From Prosthecobacter vanneervenii (GTDB lineage Bacteria > Verrucomicrobiota > Verrucomicrobiia > Verrucomicrobiales > Verrucomicrobiaceae): a DNA stretch of 64,000 nt. Within the stretch, counting starts at the first letter, position 1. Every line of letters starts with the position of its first letter. Position numbers and translations under genes: made by a program. The stretch covers positions 611,695 to 675,694 of the forward strand of contig NZ_JACHIG010000002.1 in the NCBI RefSeq assembly GCF_014203095.1, given 5' to 3'. The notes beneath the pieces are model-generated. The model did no database searches. It saw only the letters and a program-made list of their open reading frames with translations, and was not told where the DNA came from. This document shows, piece by piece, positions 1 through 7,835 of the stretch.

Positions 1-9
1 TGCGGGCCA

Positions 10-489
10 TCAGCGGCGCTTTTTCATGCCGCCACCCTGGCCGAGGCGGAAGAGTTGATCCACCGAGACGGAGCCCGAGCCAAAGAGCAGCAGCGTGGCG
101 GTGATGATGAGGTAGAGCCAGGCGGCCTCCACCTTGGGAGAGCCGGCATGCTGCAGCACCACCAGTGTGGTGATGACCACCGGCAGGAAAAGCAGCGCAA
201 AGAGCCGCGTGAGGAAGCCGATGATCCAGCTGAGCGCCACGCCAAAGACCAGCACGGCCACCACGGGCGCTAGCAGGTGGGCGTAGGGCATGCCGGCCTG
301 ATGAAAGGCGGGCACCCAGTCCCAGCTCTTCTCCTGCCAGAAGAAGTGGTAGGCATCCTGCGCGGCACCGAGGCCATAGCGCGTCATGAGCAGCAATCCG
401 GTGCCGATGCGGAGGATGGCGGCGGTTTGGAAAAAGGAGCTGAGGGGGGCTTGCGCCGCGGCTGGATTGCCGCCGGTGTATTCGAGCAT
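10..489 (-). CDS. DoxX-like integral membrane protein
   Basis: A 159-residue membrane protein with about four hydrophobic helices. The first is around residues 20-37, and long hydrophobic stretches centre on residues 70-115 and 124-140. The layout resembles the DoxX/DoxD family of small quinone-linked or redox-associated membrane proteins; the exact substrate is unknown. I chose the ATG at 489. Extending upstream to 600 would run into the neighbouring export-protein gene and add a hydrophilic leader that looks like out-of-frame coding sequence. It lies 16 nt downstream of the export-like lipoprotein gene on the same strand, so the two are probably cotranscribed. The Lys/Arg-rich C terminus is consistent with a cytoplasmic tail. 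Family assignment rests on overall pattern only. Confidence 0.7.
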   Translation of the reverse strand: MLEYTGGNPAAAQAPLSSFFQTAAILRIGTGLLLMTRYGLGAAQDAYHFFWQEKSWDWVPAFHQAGMPYAHLLAPVVAVLVFGVALSWIIGFLTRLFALLFLPVVITTLVVLQHAGSPKVEAAWLYLIITATLLLFGSGSVSVDQLFRLGQGGGMKKRR

Positions 490-505
490 GGCTGGAGATG
501 ACAGA

Positions 506-1204
506 TCAGATGTCTGTGGAAAGGGTGATGATGTCGCCGGCCTGCGGCTCCCATTTGCGGTCCGCAGATTCCAGCGAGGTGAAGAAATGGCGCTGCCCAC
601 GGCGGGAGATGTACACGCCGCGATTGGTAGAGCCTGGCTTGCGGCCTCCGGTAACGGTGACGGCCTGCCTGACGGTCATGTCTTTGAAGGCGGGGATGAA
701 CTCGCGCTCGCGCACGTCGCCATTGAGATAGACGACGGGGGTGTTTTCCACGGAGATGATCTGCACCATGATCTCGCGGGTGTTCCGACCGGCCAGGCGG
801 AAGACCATGGCGATGGCGTCTGCCGCCTCCGGCAGGTGCAGGCCGCCGACGCGTGCGGTGCCGGTCTCGCCCAAGGGCAGGAGGCCGTCGCTGTTCACCA
901 TGGTGATGCCGCTGTAGATGCGGTCAGGGCTGCGGGTGCCTTCATACACCTCCAGGCGCAGGGTGTGTCCATAGCCGATGCTGTGGCGGGTGTTGAAGGG
1001 CACCTCGGGGTCATTGGCGTCCACGCTGTCCTTGTCAGGCATGCCGGGGATGAGCTTGGCCACGGTGCGCATGCTGGGCAGGCTGAGCTTTGGCAGCTTG
1101 GGCATGGGCACTTTCAGGTCCGGCATGAGGTCCGTGAGCAGGGTGCAGGAGCAGAGCACGAGGCTGGCGCTGGCAAGGAAAAGTGCTGAAGAGACGCGCA
1201 TCAT
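506..1204 (-). CDS. Polysaccharide export-type lipoprotein (Wza/SLBB-like)
   Basis: A 232-residue secreted protein. The N terminus carries a lipoprotein signal peptide (a hydrophobic run followed by a VLCSC lipobox near residues 16-20). The body from about residue 70 resembles the polysaccharide biosynthesis/export domain: an IGYGHTLRLEVYEG segment, then a region like the soluble ligand-binding fold (VYLNGDVREREFIPAF and TVRQAVTVTGG), and a C-terminal GDIITL motif typical of such proteins. It probably sits in the outer membrane or periplasm in exopolysaccharide export. It is shorter than Wza (about 380 residues) and has no adjacent tyrosine kinase or glycosyltransferase, so it is an orphan. 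Two adjacent ATGs (1204 and 1201) could both serve as start. Confidence 0.72.
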   Translation of the reverse strand: MMRVSSALFLASASLVLCSCTLLTDLMPDLKVPMPKLPKLSLPSMRTVAKLIPGMPDKDSVDANDPEVPFNTRHSIGYGHTLRLEVYEGTRSPDRIYSGITMVNSDGLLPLGETGTARVGGLHLPEAADAIAMVFRLAGRNTREIMVQIISVENTPVVYLNGDVREREFIPAFKDMTVRQAVTVTGGRKPGSTNRGVYISRRGQRHFFTSLESADRKWEPQAGDIITLSTDI

Positions 1205-1393
1205 GGGAAATAGCTAGGTAACGATGCAGCCATGATGGCGGCACGTGCTGCGAAGGCAAGAGGCTTTCGCCTTCAGGGCGATTACTTCTCACGTCAGGTA
1301 AAATTTGCGCGCAAATGCGGCATCGTGCCATCAGTGGTGGCTTCCTTCGACGCACGCAGTCTGGCACACACCGCGCCAAAAGGGCCCGTCCTC

Positions 1394-1439
1394 CTTCGTT
1401 TCCATTTTCCCTCCCTAGAGGTGGAAACGAGAAACGAAG
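1394..1439. repeat. Dispersed palindromic repeat A, copy 1
   Basis: A 46-bp element whose ends are perfect inverted repeats (CTTCGTTTC and GAAACGAAG). A second possible internal stem is CGTTTCCA with TGGAAACG, so two alternative hairpins share the same left arm. Three other copies lie at 4461-4506 (opposite orientation), 4915-4960 and 9941-9986, all intergenic. The rest of 1205-1393 shows no gene; it contains a short GAAGGC/GCCTTC inverted repeat. Confidence 0.85.
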
Positions 1440-1456
1440 CGGGAGGGGCTCAGCGC

Positions 1457-2287
1457 TCACTCCTCCGGCGGCACCACGCCCTCTGCACCAGCTTCATACA
1501 CTTGCAGTGCAGCGGCGGCGGAGGCCGGGCGCTGCGCGGGCTGGCGGCGGATCAGCCACTCCACCCAGCGGGTGGTGTGCGGGGGCAGATCCGGGCGCAG
1601 GGCGGCCAGCGGCTGCGTGCGGTGGTGCAGGTGCGCCACCATCACCTGCGGGGAGAGCTCTCCCTCAAAGGGATGCCGCTGTGTCAGCGCGTAGTAAAAG
1701 GTGCAGCCGAGGGAGTAGAGATCCGTGCGCGCATCCAGCGGCTCTTTGCGAAACTGCTCCGGCGCCATGAAGAAGACGCTGCCGGGCAGGCCTGCGGGCG
1801 CAGGCGCGGCGGACGCGGATGCCATGGGCGTGGCCAGCCCAAAGTCGATGAGCTTCACCTGCAGGCCGCCAGCAGGCAGGCGCTGCAGCATGAGGTTCCC
1901 CGGTTTCAGATCCAGATGAAGCAGGCCCTGTGCGTGCATGCAGGCCACGGCAGCCAGCGACTGCCGCACCAGGGCGTCAAAGTCTGCCGCTGCCAGCGGC
2001 GCACGTGCCAGGGCGTCTTCCAGCGGCTCTCCGGGCAGCAGCTCCAGCACGAGGAAGGCACCGCCGGCATCGGTGCCGGAGTCCAGCACCGTGGCGATGC
2101 CCGGGTGGTGCAGCGCAGACTGCAGCAGCCCTTCCTTGAGCAGCGCCTGCACGGCGGCGGGGTCCGCCTGGTCAGCACGGGTGCGCTTCACCGCCACCTC
2201 ATGGCCGCTGTGGCGGTCCCGTGCCCTGAAGACAGTGCCCAGACCGCCTTCGGCGATGCGGGACAGCAGCTCATAGCGTTCGTTCAT
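1457..2287 (-). CDS. Serine/threonine protein kinase, catalytic domain only
   Basis: A 276-residue Hanks-type kinase that is almost entirely catalytic domain. Visible motifs are the glycine loop AEGGLGTVF (12-20), the ATP-binding lysine K34, the catalytic loop HLDLKPGN (124-131), DFG (148-150) and APE (175-177). The residue before the catalytic Asp126 is Leu instead of the usual Arg, so this is a non-RD kinase, which are often not controlled by activation-loop phosphorylation. There is no transmembrane segment and no C-terminal sensor domain, unlike PknB. It is divergent to the ABC ATPase gene starting at 2377. Substrates cannot be told from the sequence. Confidence 0.9.
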   Translation of the reverse strand: MNERYELLSRIAEGGLGTVFRARDRHSGHEVAVKRTRADQADPAAVQALLKEGLLQSALHHPGIATVLDSGTDAGGAFLVLELLPGEPLEDALARAPLAAADFDALVRQSLAAVACMHAQGLLHLDLKPGNLMLQRLPAGGLQVKLIDFGLATPMASASAAPAPAGLPGSVFFMAPEQFRKEPLDARTDLYSLGCTFYYALTQRHPFEGELSPQVMVAHLHHRTQPLAALRPDLPPHTTRWVEWLIRRQPAQRPASAAAALQVYEAGAEGVVPPEE

Positions 2288-2376
2288 CGGGAGAGATGGG
2301 GGATGCTGACACTTTCGTGCTTTCCCGCAATGAAACTTTCGCTCGTTTGGGCGCGTGTGCTAGAATCCGCATCCCG

Positions 2377-3165
2377 ATGCCGCTCCTCAGCGTTCAAGAC
2401 CTCAAAATTCACTTCCCCGTACGCGGCGGCTGGCTGGGCCGTGCCACCGATGTCATCAAGGCGGTGGACAAGGTCAGCTTTGATGTCGAGGAGGGCTGCA
2501 CCGTGGGCCTCGTGGGGGAAAGCGGCAGCGGCAAGTCCACCGTGGCCCGCGCCCTGCTCAAGCTCACGCCCGCGACCTCCGGCAGCGTGACCTATCTGGG
2601 GCGCGACATCCTGCCCATGACCGAGGCGGAATTTCGCCCGCTGCGCAAGGACATGCAGATGGTGTTTCAGGACCCCATCGGCTCGCTGAACCCGCGCATG
2701 ACGGTGGAGTCCATCCTGGGCGAGCCGCTGGAGATTCACGCCAAGGAAATGAACCGTGAGGCACGCCGCGAAGTCTCCGCCGGTCTGCTGAAAAAAGTGG
2801 GCCTGCCCGAGGATGCCCTGCACCGCTACCCACATGAGTTCAGCGGCGGCCAGAGGCAGCGCATCGGCATCGCGCGTGCATTGGCCGTGAAGCCGCGCTT
2901 CCTCATCTGCGACGAGCCCGTGAGCGCGCTGGATGTCAGCGTGCAGGCGCAGATCCTGAACCTGCTCAAAGACATCCAGGCAGAGCTGGACCTCACGCTC
3001 CTCTTCATCGCGCATGACCTCGCCGTCGTGCGCCACATGAGCGACCACATCGTGGTCATGCACCACGGCAAGGTGGTGGAGCAGGGAGATGCGGACGAGC
3101 TCTGCGAAAACCCACGCCACGACTACACCCGCAAGCTGCTCGATGCAGTGCCCGAACTCATCTAG
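2377..3165 (+). CDS. Oligopeptide/dipeptide-type ABC transporter ATPase (OppF/DppF-like)
   Basis: A 262-residue ABC ATPase. Walker A is GESGSGKST (47-55), the Q-loop is Q98, the signature is SGGQR (156-160), Walker B is LICDE (176-180) and the H-loop His is about 213. The C-terminal extension (NPRHDYTRKLLDAVP) is typical of the OppF/DppF peptide-transporter group. The ATG at 2377 was chosen because it aligns with the usual start of the family; an upstream ATG at 2296 would add a low-complexity leader. No permease, binding protein or OppD partner is next to it, so it would have to work with components encoded elsewhere. rodA follows after 48 nt. Confidence 0.9.
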   Translation: MPLLSVQDLKIHFPVRGGWLGRATDVIKAVDKVSFDVEEGCTVGLVGESGSGKSTVARALLKLTPATSGSVTYLGRDILPMTEAEFRPLRKDMQMVFQDPIGSLNPRMTVESILGEPLEIHAKEMNREARREVSAGLLKKVGLPEDALHRYPHEFSGGQRQRIGIARALAVKPRFLICDEPVSALDVSVQAQILNLLKDIQAELDLTLLFIAHDLAVVRHMSDHIVVMHHGKVVEQGDADELCENPRHDYTRKLLDAVPELI

Positions 3166-3213
3166 CGGAGTGGTGCTGCGCCCTTCCTTCCCAGACTCTC
3201 TTTTCCTGATCCC

Positions 3214-4422
3214 ATGACACCGCTTTTCAAAAAGTTTCTCGGCATGAACTGGCTCCTCGTGCTGAACATCGCCGCGCTGATCGTCTTCGGCGTGTATGCC
3301 ATTTACAATGCCTCGGCCTACAAGGAGGACGTGGCCATGTCGCTGAAGTATCGCGACCAGATCCGCTGGGTGCTCATCGGCCTGCCGTTCTTCTTTGCCG
3401 CGTCTCTCATCGACTACAAATGGGTGCGCTGGGCCTGCGTGCCGATGTACCTCGCAGGCATCGGCGGTCTTGTGGCGGTGCTGGCCTTCGGGGTGGAGAT
3501 CGGGGGAAACAAGGCGTGGATCAAGGTGGGCAGCATCATGGTGCAGCCTTCACAGTTTGCCATCATGTCCGGCATCCTGATTCTGGGCGTCATCTTTGGC
3601 GAGCTGCCGCGCATGCTGCCGGTGTTTCGGCGGCCGTGGCTGCGCATCATGATGGCAGGCATGGTGGCCGGGGTGCCGGCGCTCATGGTCATCAAGGAAG
3701 ACCTTGGCTCCGGCCTGGTGTGGGGGCCGGTCTTTCTCACCATTATGCTGGTGGGCAGCATCCCCTTCCGCTACCTGATCACATTGCTGCTATGCGTGGT
3801 GAGCGTGGTGCCGCTGGTCTACGTCTTTGCGCTCAAGCCCTACCAGCAGGCGCGTATCCAATCCACCTGGTACATGCTGACCAACCAGCTCGACAAGGTG
3901 GACCTGCAAAACGAAGGCTGGGTGGCCAAGTATCTGCAGATCGCCGTCTCCACGGGCGGGCTGGAGGGTAAGGGCCCGGAGTCCAAGAAAGTGCCGGACC
4001 AGACCTCCATCCACCGCACCTTCTTTCCGCATGAGTCCATCAATGACTTCATCTTCGGCGTCATCTGCGAGGAGTTCGGCTTCCGGGGCGCGCTGCTGGT
4101 GCTCTCGGGCATGGCGCTGCTGCTGCTGCAGGGCGTCTTTGTGGCCTTTTGTGCGCGGGATCAGCTCGGGCGGCTCATCGTGGTGGGGGTGGTGGCCATG
4201 TTCTTTGTGCACACCTTCCAGAATGCCGGGATGAATCTCGTCATGCTGCCCGTCATCGGCCTGCCCATGCCCTTTGTGAGCTACGGTGGTACCTTCGTGG
4301 TCGTGACACTCTTCCTCATGGGCATGGTGCAGAGCGTGTGGGTGCACCGGAACATCTCCGCCGTGAAAAAGAAGCGCTCCGTGAACGGCCCGCGCCGCGA
4401 TGAAGAGGACGAGGAGGAGTAG
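3214..4422 (+). CDS. rodA: Rod-shape-determining SEDS glycosyltransferase RodA
   Basis: A 402-residue polytopic membrane protein of the SEDS family (RodA/FtsW/SpoVE), which polymerises lipid II into peptidoglycan with a partner class B PBP during elongation. Family motifs are KEDLGSGLV in the middle, NDFIFGVICEEFGFRGAL, and MPFVSYGG near the C terminus. Roughly ten membrane segments are visible. Length fits RodA (about 370-420). The C terminus ends in a charged tail rich in Lys/Arg then Asp/Glu. RodA rather than FtsW is inferred from length and from the absence of division genes; mreC, mreD or pbp2 are not nearby. The repeat-filled intergenic region 4423-4982 follows. Confidence 0.88.
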   Translation: MTPLFKKFLGMNWLLVLNIAALIVFGVYAIYNASAYKEDVAMSLKYRDQIRWVLIGLPFFFAASLIDYKWVRWACVPMYLAGIGGLVAVLAFGVEIGGNKAWIKVGSIMVQPSQFAIMSGILILGVIFGELPRMLPVFRRPWLRIMMAGMVAGVPALMVIKEDLGSGLVWGPVFLTIMLVGSIPFRYLITLLLCVVSVVPLVYVFALKPYQQARIQSTWYMLTNQLDKVDLQNEGWVAKYLQIAVSTGGLEGKGPESKKVPDQTSIHRTFFPHESINDFIFGVICEEFGFRGALLVLSGMALLLLQGVFVAFCARDQLGRLIVVGVVAMFFVHTFQNAGMNLVMLPVIGLPMPFVSYGGTFVVVTLFLMGMVQSVWVHRNISAVKKKRSVNGPRRDEEDEEE

Positions 4423-4460
4423 GCGGGAGCATCGTGGTCTGCCATGAGCAGGCCATCTGC

Positions 4461-4506
4461 TCGTTTCTCGTTTCCACTCCTAGAGACGGAAAATGGAAAC
4501 GAGAAA
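4461..4506. repeat. Dispersed palindromic repeat A, copy 2 (inverted)
   Basis: Inverse-orientation copy of the 46-bp repeat A. Relative to the other copies the outer stem carries a compensatory T-A to C-G change (CTCGTTTC pairs with GAAACGAG), so the hairpin is kept although the bases differ. It lies 38 nt after the rodA stop codon. Confidence 0.82.
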
Positions 4507-4548
4507 AAGGGTCTTTAATGAGGTGTGTGCCGGTCTGACTTGGCCCCT

Positions 4549-4602
4549 CATGGTGGTCCGTGCAACGCGAAGCCAGCCGAAGGCAATCCTCTGTGCGGTT
4601 CG
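4549..4602. repeat. Dispersed repeat C, copy 1
   Basis: A 54-bp segment with a core AAGCCAGCCGAAGGCAA followed by CCTCTGTGCGG. A close copy is at 7515-7568 and a more diverged inverse copy at about 9846-9902. Noncoding by position. It is one block of the intergenic mosaic 4423-4982, which holds repeat blocks A, C, D, B, A in that order and no gene I can support. Confidence 0.75.
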
Positions 4603-4628
4603 CGCTATCCAGCATTTCATGCGGCCAG

Positions 4629-4776
4629 CCAGCGCTCTGGCAGAGTGGGATCGTCCCGATCCCACACGCTCACGCATCGCCCGGCGCGCTCGCACATCCA
4701 CGAACACGCTGGGGAGATCAAGATGATCCCTCTCTGTCGGCTCGTGCCTCCGCCTTCAGACCCGTTTTCAACGCAT
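4629..4776. repeat. Dispersed repeat D, copy 1
   Basis: Matches, in inverse orientation, the region 18312-18507. The best-conserved parts are the CCAGCGCTCT end, a 9-bp hairpin at 4645-4665 (GTGGGATCG, loop TCC, CGATCCCAC) and the block ending GATCAAGATGAT near 4727. In the other copy the hairpin stem has a compensatory pair change. Similarity weakens after 4727 but is still visible to about 4776. Confidence 0.72.
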
Positions 4777-4784
4777 CGTGGTAT

Positions 4785-4869
4785 GAGCGCTGGGCTTCTG
4801 TGCAGACAGATCGTGGCCCGCAGCTCAGGGGTGTGGCGGGCCGCACAGGGACTGTGCGGACCACTATGG
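4785..4869. repeat. Dispersed repeat B, copy 1
   Basis: An 85-bp block closely matching 7636-7721 (86 bp) in the same orientation. It contains a strong palindrome CCGCACAG/CTGTGCGG around 4841-4860. A partial inverse copy is at 9748-9780. No credible reading frame is shared by codon pattern, so it is treated as noncoding. Confidence 0.78.
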
Positions 4870-4914
4870 CAGGCCGCCTTCTGCGAAGGCGCACCACCTG
4901 AAAAGAGCCTACTC

Positions 4915-4960
4915 CTTCGTTTCCATTTTTCCTCCCTAGGAGTGGAAACGAGAAACGAAG
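4915..4960. repeat. Dispersed palindromic repeat A, copy 3
   Basis: 46-bp repeat A in the same orientation as the copy at 1394-1439. It ends 22 nt before the stop codon of the minus-strand oxidoreductase gene at 4983, so it could act as a 3' hairpin for that transcript. Confidence 0.85.
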
Positions 4961-4982
4961 CGGAATGGCCTCATGCGGTGCC

Positions 4983-6302
4983 TCACACGATCTCCCAGCC
5001 TTTGCGGTAGTCGCGGCGCACCATCTTGTCGGCTGCGGCGTTGTTGGGGATCTTCAGGCCGGGCGCGTCCCAGGTGAGGTTCTCGCCGGGGAAGGCGCTG
5101 GCCAGGCAGCCGAGCAGCACGGCCTCGGTCAGCGGGCCGGCGTAGTCAAAGTTGGCGGAGGGCTGCTTGTCGCCCTTGAGGCAGCAGTCGATGAAGTCAG
5201 CCCAGTGGTCGCGGGGTTCCAGCTTGGGATAGGCACCAAAGCTGGCGAATTTCTCGCGCGGGTACAGCAGCGGCGTGGAGCCGTGCGGGGAGAGCAGCAC
5301 GCCCTCGGTGCCCAGATAAATCGTGCCCTGGCCGGGGAATTTGGAGACGTCTCCCACCAGTGCCATGACCTCGGCTGGCGGACGGGCGTCGCCATCGGTC
5401 CAGGTGACTTTGACGGTGTCGCCCGCAGTGTATTTGGTGCCTTTGAAGGTGTACTCCACCACGGCGTTGATGGCCCAGTTGTCCTTATTCGGCACAGGGC
5501 CGGTGGACTTCACGGAGATGGGCGCGGCGAGATCGAGGGAGCGGAACCAACCGCTGAACATGTGGCAGCCCATGTCCCCCAGGGTGCCGGTGCCAAAGTC
5601 ACGGCGCTTGCGCCAGTTGCCGGGGTGATCGTATTTCTCGATGTAGCTGCGCTCGGAGGCCACGCCCAGCCACTTGTCCCAGTCAAACCCGGCAGGGATG
5701 GGATCGCTCTTGGCCGGGCGCACTTCGAGGTCTCCCCACTTCTTGTTGGAGAAGGTGTGGGCTTCCTTGACCTTGCCGATGGCACCCATCTGGATGAGGG
5801 CCACGGCGTGGCGTTCGGTGAAGGCGGAGGAAATCTGGATGCCCATCTGCGACATCACCCCCTTGGCGCGGGCGCGCTCCACCATCTGGCGGCATTCCCA
5901 CAGGTTGTGCGCCAGAGGTTTCTGGCCGTAGATGTGCTTGCCCTTGGCGATCGCGGCCAGGCCGATGCTGCCGTGCATGTGGTCAGGCGTGGAGACGTTG
6001 ACGCTGTCGATGTTGTCGGCCTCTTTTTCCAGCAGCTCGCGCCAGTCCTGATACACGCGGATGTTGGGCCACTTTTTCTGTGCGTTGGCAAAGTTGCGCG
6101 TATCCACATCGCACACGGCCACCAGCTCCCACATGGGGTGGTTGGACATGGCGCTCATGTCGGCCATGCTCATGCCCGCAGCACCAAACGCGGCGTGGCG
6201 CAGCTTGCCATTGGGCGAAGCGGCGCGCATGCCGGTGGTGACCCACGGGGCGGCGAAAAGGGTGGCGGCGGACTGGCGTATGAAGTGGCGGCGTGATTGC
6301 AT
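4983..6302 (-). CDS. Exported Gfo/Idh/MocA family oxidoreductase
   Basis: A 439-residue NAD(P)-dependent oxidoreductase-fold protein with a Tat-type signal at the very N terminus (SRRHFIRQS followed by a short hydrophobic stretch). The Rossmann part includes the ELVAVCDVD strand-turn, and the family EKP motif appears as QKPLAHNL. The C-terminal substrate domain includes the WRKRRDFGTGTLGDMGCH segment typical of the large Planctomycetes-Verrucomicrobia subgroup. It probably acts in the periplasm on a sugar or sugar derivative; substrate unknown. The ATG at 6302 places the twin arginines correctly; an upstream in-frame extension to 6761 overlaps the divergent yggS gene and is rejected. Repeat A copy 3 lies just past its stop codon. 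Confidence 0.88.
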   Translation of the reverse strand: MQSRRHFIRQSAATLFAAPWVTTGMRAASPNGKLRHAAFGAAGMSMADMSAMSNHPMWELVAVCDVDTRNFANAQKKWPNIRVYQDWRELLEKEADNIDSVNVSTPDHMHGSIGLAAIAKGKHIYGQKPLAHNLWECRQMVERARAKGVMSQMGIQISSAFTERHAVALIQMGAIGKVKEAHTFSNKKWGDLEVRPAKSDPIPAGFDWDKWLGVASERSYIEKYDHPGNWRKRRDFGTGTLGDMGCHMFSGWFRSLDLAAPISVKSTGPVPNKDNWAINAVVEYTFKGTKYTAGDTVKVTWTDGDARPPAEVMALVGDVSKFPGQGTIYLGTEGVLLSPHGSTPLLYPREKFASFGAYPKLEPRDHWADFIDCCLKGDKQPSANFDYAGPLTEAVLLGCLASAFPGENLTWDAPGLKIPNNAAADKMVRRDYRKGWEIV

Positions 6303-6402
6303 GAGCGGCGGTGGGAATGAAATGGGTGAGCGCGAAAATACGTTGCGCGCACGCCGCATCTTCCGTTTCTCTTTTTCCGAGAAACCCACCGATCCCCAAG
6401 AC

Positions 6403-7101
6403 ATGAACGACCTCGCCAGCCGACTGCAAGCCATCCGCGACCGCATCTCCGCCGCTGCCCAGCGCTGCGGACGCGATCCCGCCTCGGTGCAGCTGCTGGC
6501 CGTGTCCAAGACCTTTCCCGCAGAGGCCATCCGCGAGGCTCTTGATGCCGGGCAGCTGCTCTTTGGAGAGAACAAGGTGCAGGAGATCCTGGCCAAGGCG
6601 CCGCAGCTTCCCTCAAACCTGCAGTGGCACCTCATCGGGCACCTGCAGTCCAACAAAGTGCGCAAAGTGCTGCCGCATGTGCAGGCCATCCATAGCGTGG
6701 ATTCGCTGGATCTGGCGAGAGACATCGACCGCATCGCCGGAGAGCTGGGGCTCAAGGCCAAAGTTTATCTTGAGGTGAATCTGGGAGATGAAAGCAGCAA
6801 GCACGGTTTCAACGCCGAAGGTCTGCGCGCGCAGCTTGAGGCACTCCACGCCCTCACACGGCTGGAGATCCAAGGACTGATGTGCATACCGCCCTTTGAT
6901 GACGATCCGGAGAAAAGCCGCCCTTATTTTGTCCAGCTGCGCACTCTGCGCGATGAGCTGGAAAAGACCGGCGGCCGCCCGCTGCCGCTGCTGAGCATGG
7001 GCATGAGCCACGACTTTGAGATCGCCATCGAGGAAGGGGCCACGATGGTGCGCGTTGGCAGCGCCATCTTTGGCGAGCGCACTTACAAGCCTGCCGCCTG
7101 A
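6403..7101 (+). CDS. yggS: YggS/PROSC family PLP-homeostasis protein
   Basis: A 232-residue single-domain alanine-racemase-like TIM barrel that binds pyridoxal phosphate but has no known enzymatic reaction; the family regulates PLP supply and amino-acid homeostasis. Lys36 in AVSKTFP is the expected PLP lysine. Other family segments are FGENKVQE, WHLIGHLQSNK, GLMCIPP, LSMGMSHDFEIAIEEGATMVRVG and the terminal FGERTY. Length is typical (about 230). The ATG at 6403 fits the family start. It overlaps the S4-domain gene by one base (TGATG), implying translational coupling. The divergent exported oxidoreductase starts about 100 bp upstream. Confidence 0.93.
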   Translation: MNDLASRLQAIRDRISAAAQRCGRDPASVQLLAVSKTFPAEAIREALDAGQLLFGENKVQEILAKAPQLPSNLQWHLIGHLQSNKVRKVLPHVQAIHSVDSLDLARDIDRIAGELGLKAKVYLEVNLGDESSKHGFNAEGLRAQLEALHALTRLEIQGLMCIPPFDDDPEKSRPYFVQLRTLRDELEKTGGRPLPLLSMGMSHDFEIAIEEGATMVRVGSAIFGERTYKPAA

Positions 7102-7499
7102 TGAATACGCGTGCCGACAAATGGCTGCACCATGTGCGCGTCTTCAAGACCCGCACGCTGGCCACGCAGGCCTGCGCCAAGGGAAATGTGACGATCGACG
7201 GCCAGGTGGTGAAAGCCTCGCGTGATCTGAAGCCCGACGATGTGCTGGAGGTGGTGCGCGGAGATCTGCGCCTGCGCCTGCGCGTCGTCGCCTTCCCGCC
7301 GCAGCGCCTCGGCCCGCCACGCGTGGCGGAGTTTTGCGACAACCAGACCCCGCTGGAGTGGATCCAGAAAGCCAGCGAACTGCGCCGCGAGCGCGAGCTG
7401 ATCCAGCCCCGCGAACACGAGATGGTGGCCAAGCCTGACAAGAAGCAGCTCCGCGAGCTGCGGAAGTTCTGGGAGGAGCAGCACGCGGCAGAGGCGTGA
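7101..7499 (+). CDS. S4-domain RNA-binding protein (Hsp15/HslR-like)
   Basis: A 132-residue protein with an N-terminal S4 RNA-binding domain (residues about 4-60: ADKWLHHVRVFKTRTLATQA, then GNVTIDGQVVKASRDLKPDD). The charged C-terminal tail resembles Hsp15, which binds stalled 50S subunits carrying nascent peptidyl-tRNA. The start codon shares its first base with the yggS stop codon, so the two genes are coupled. The C-terminal region around 100-130 is Lys/Arg/Glu-rich and probably helical. The assignment to HslR rather than another S4 paralogue is by length and tail composition. Confidence 0.82.
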   Translation: MNTRADKWLHHVRVFKTRTLATQACAKGNVTIDGQVVKASRDLKPDDVLEVVRGDLRLRLRVVAFPPQRLGPPRVAEFCDNQTPLEWIQKASELRRERELIQPREHEMVAKPDKKQLRELRKFWEEQHAAEA

Positions 7500-7514
7500 T
7501 GAGGCAGGCGTCAG

Positions 7515-7568
7515 CATCGCGGTCCGCATCACACCAAGCCAGCCGAAGGCAAGCCTCTGTGCGGCTCG
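7515..7568. repeat. Dispersed repeat C, copy 2
   Basis: 54-bp copy of repeat C, same orientation as 4549-4602; the central AAGCCAGCCGAAGGCAA is identical. It begins 15 nt after the S4-domain gene. Confidence 0.75.
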
Positions 7569-7635
7569 TGACACCTTGCGTTTTCTTTTTCACCCAGCTT
7601 CTTTGCGCTGCTTTGCCATCGCCGCGCTGAGGAGT

Positions 7636-7721
7636 GAGCGTTGCGTTTCTGCGAAGGCGAATCGTGGCGCGCAGATCAGGGGAGTGGCGTGCCGCACAGG
7701 GGACTGTGCGGACCACTATGG
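7636..7721. repeat. Dispersed repeat B, copy 2
   Basis: 86-bp copy of repeat B, same orientation as 4785-4869, one base longer in the loop of the CCGCACAG/CTGTGCGG palindrome. Most of the right half is identical between copies. Confidence 0.78.
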
Positions 7722-7835
7722 GGGCCAGGCATCCTGCCTGCGAGCACGTCATGCGGTTTGCTGCACCGCCTTTTCGAAGAAGTGTTGCTCAAGCTCGTGG
7801 TGATCTTTACGATGCGTGGCAGATTTGATTTAAAT

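Larger units (their letters stand above)
7500..7835. other. Intergenic region with repeats C and B
   Basis: 336 bp without a supportable gene. It holds repeat C copy 2 (7515-7568) and repeat B copy 2 (7636-7721). The remaining 114 bp before the TPR gene at 7836 are slightly AT-richer near the start codon but show no convincing promoter with correct spacing. Confidence 0.6.

Noticed and set aside
4785-7721. Similar short frames in repeat B copies that could look like a small protein family
   Set aside because: The two copies read similarly only because the DNA repeat is the same; there is no start, ribosome site or codon-bias evidence and the repeat is palindromic.
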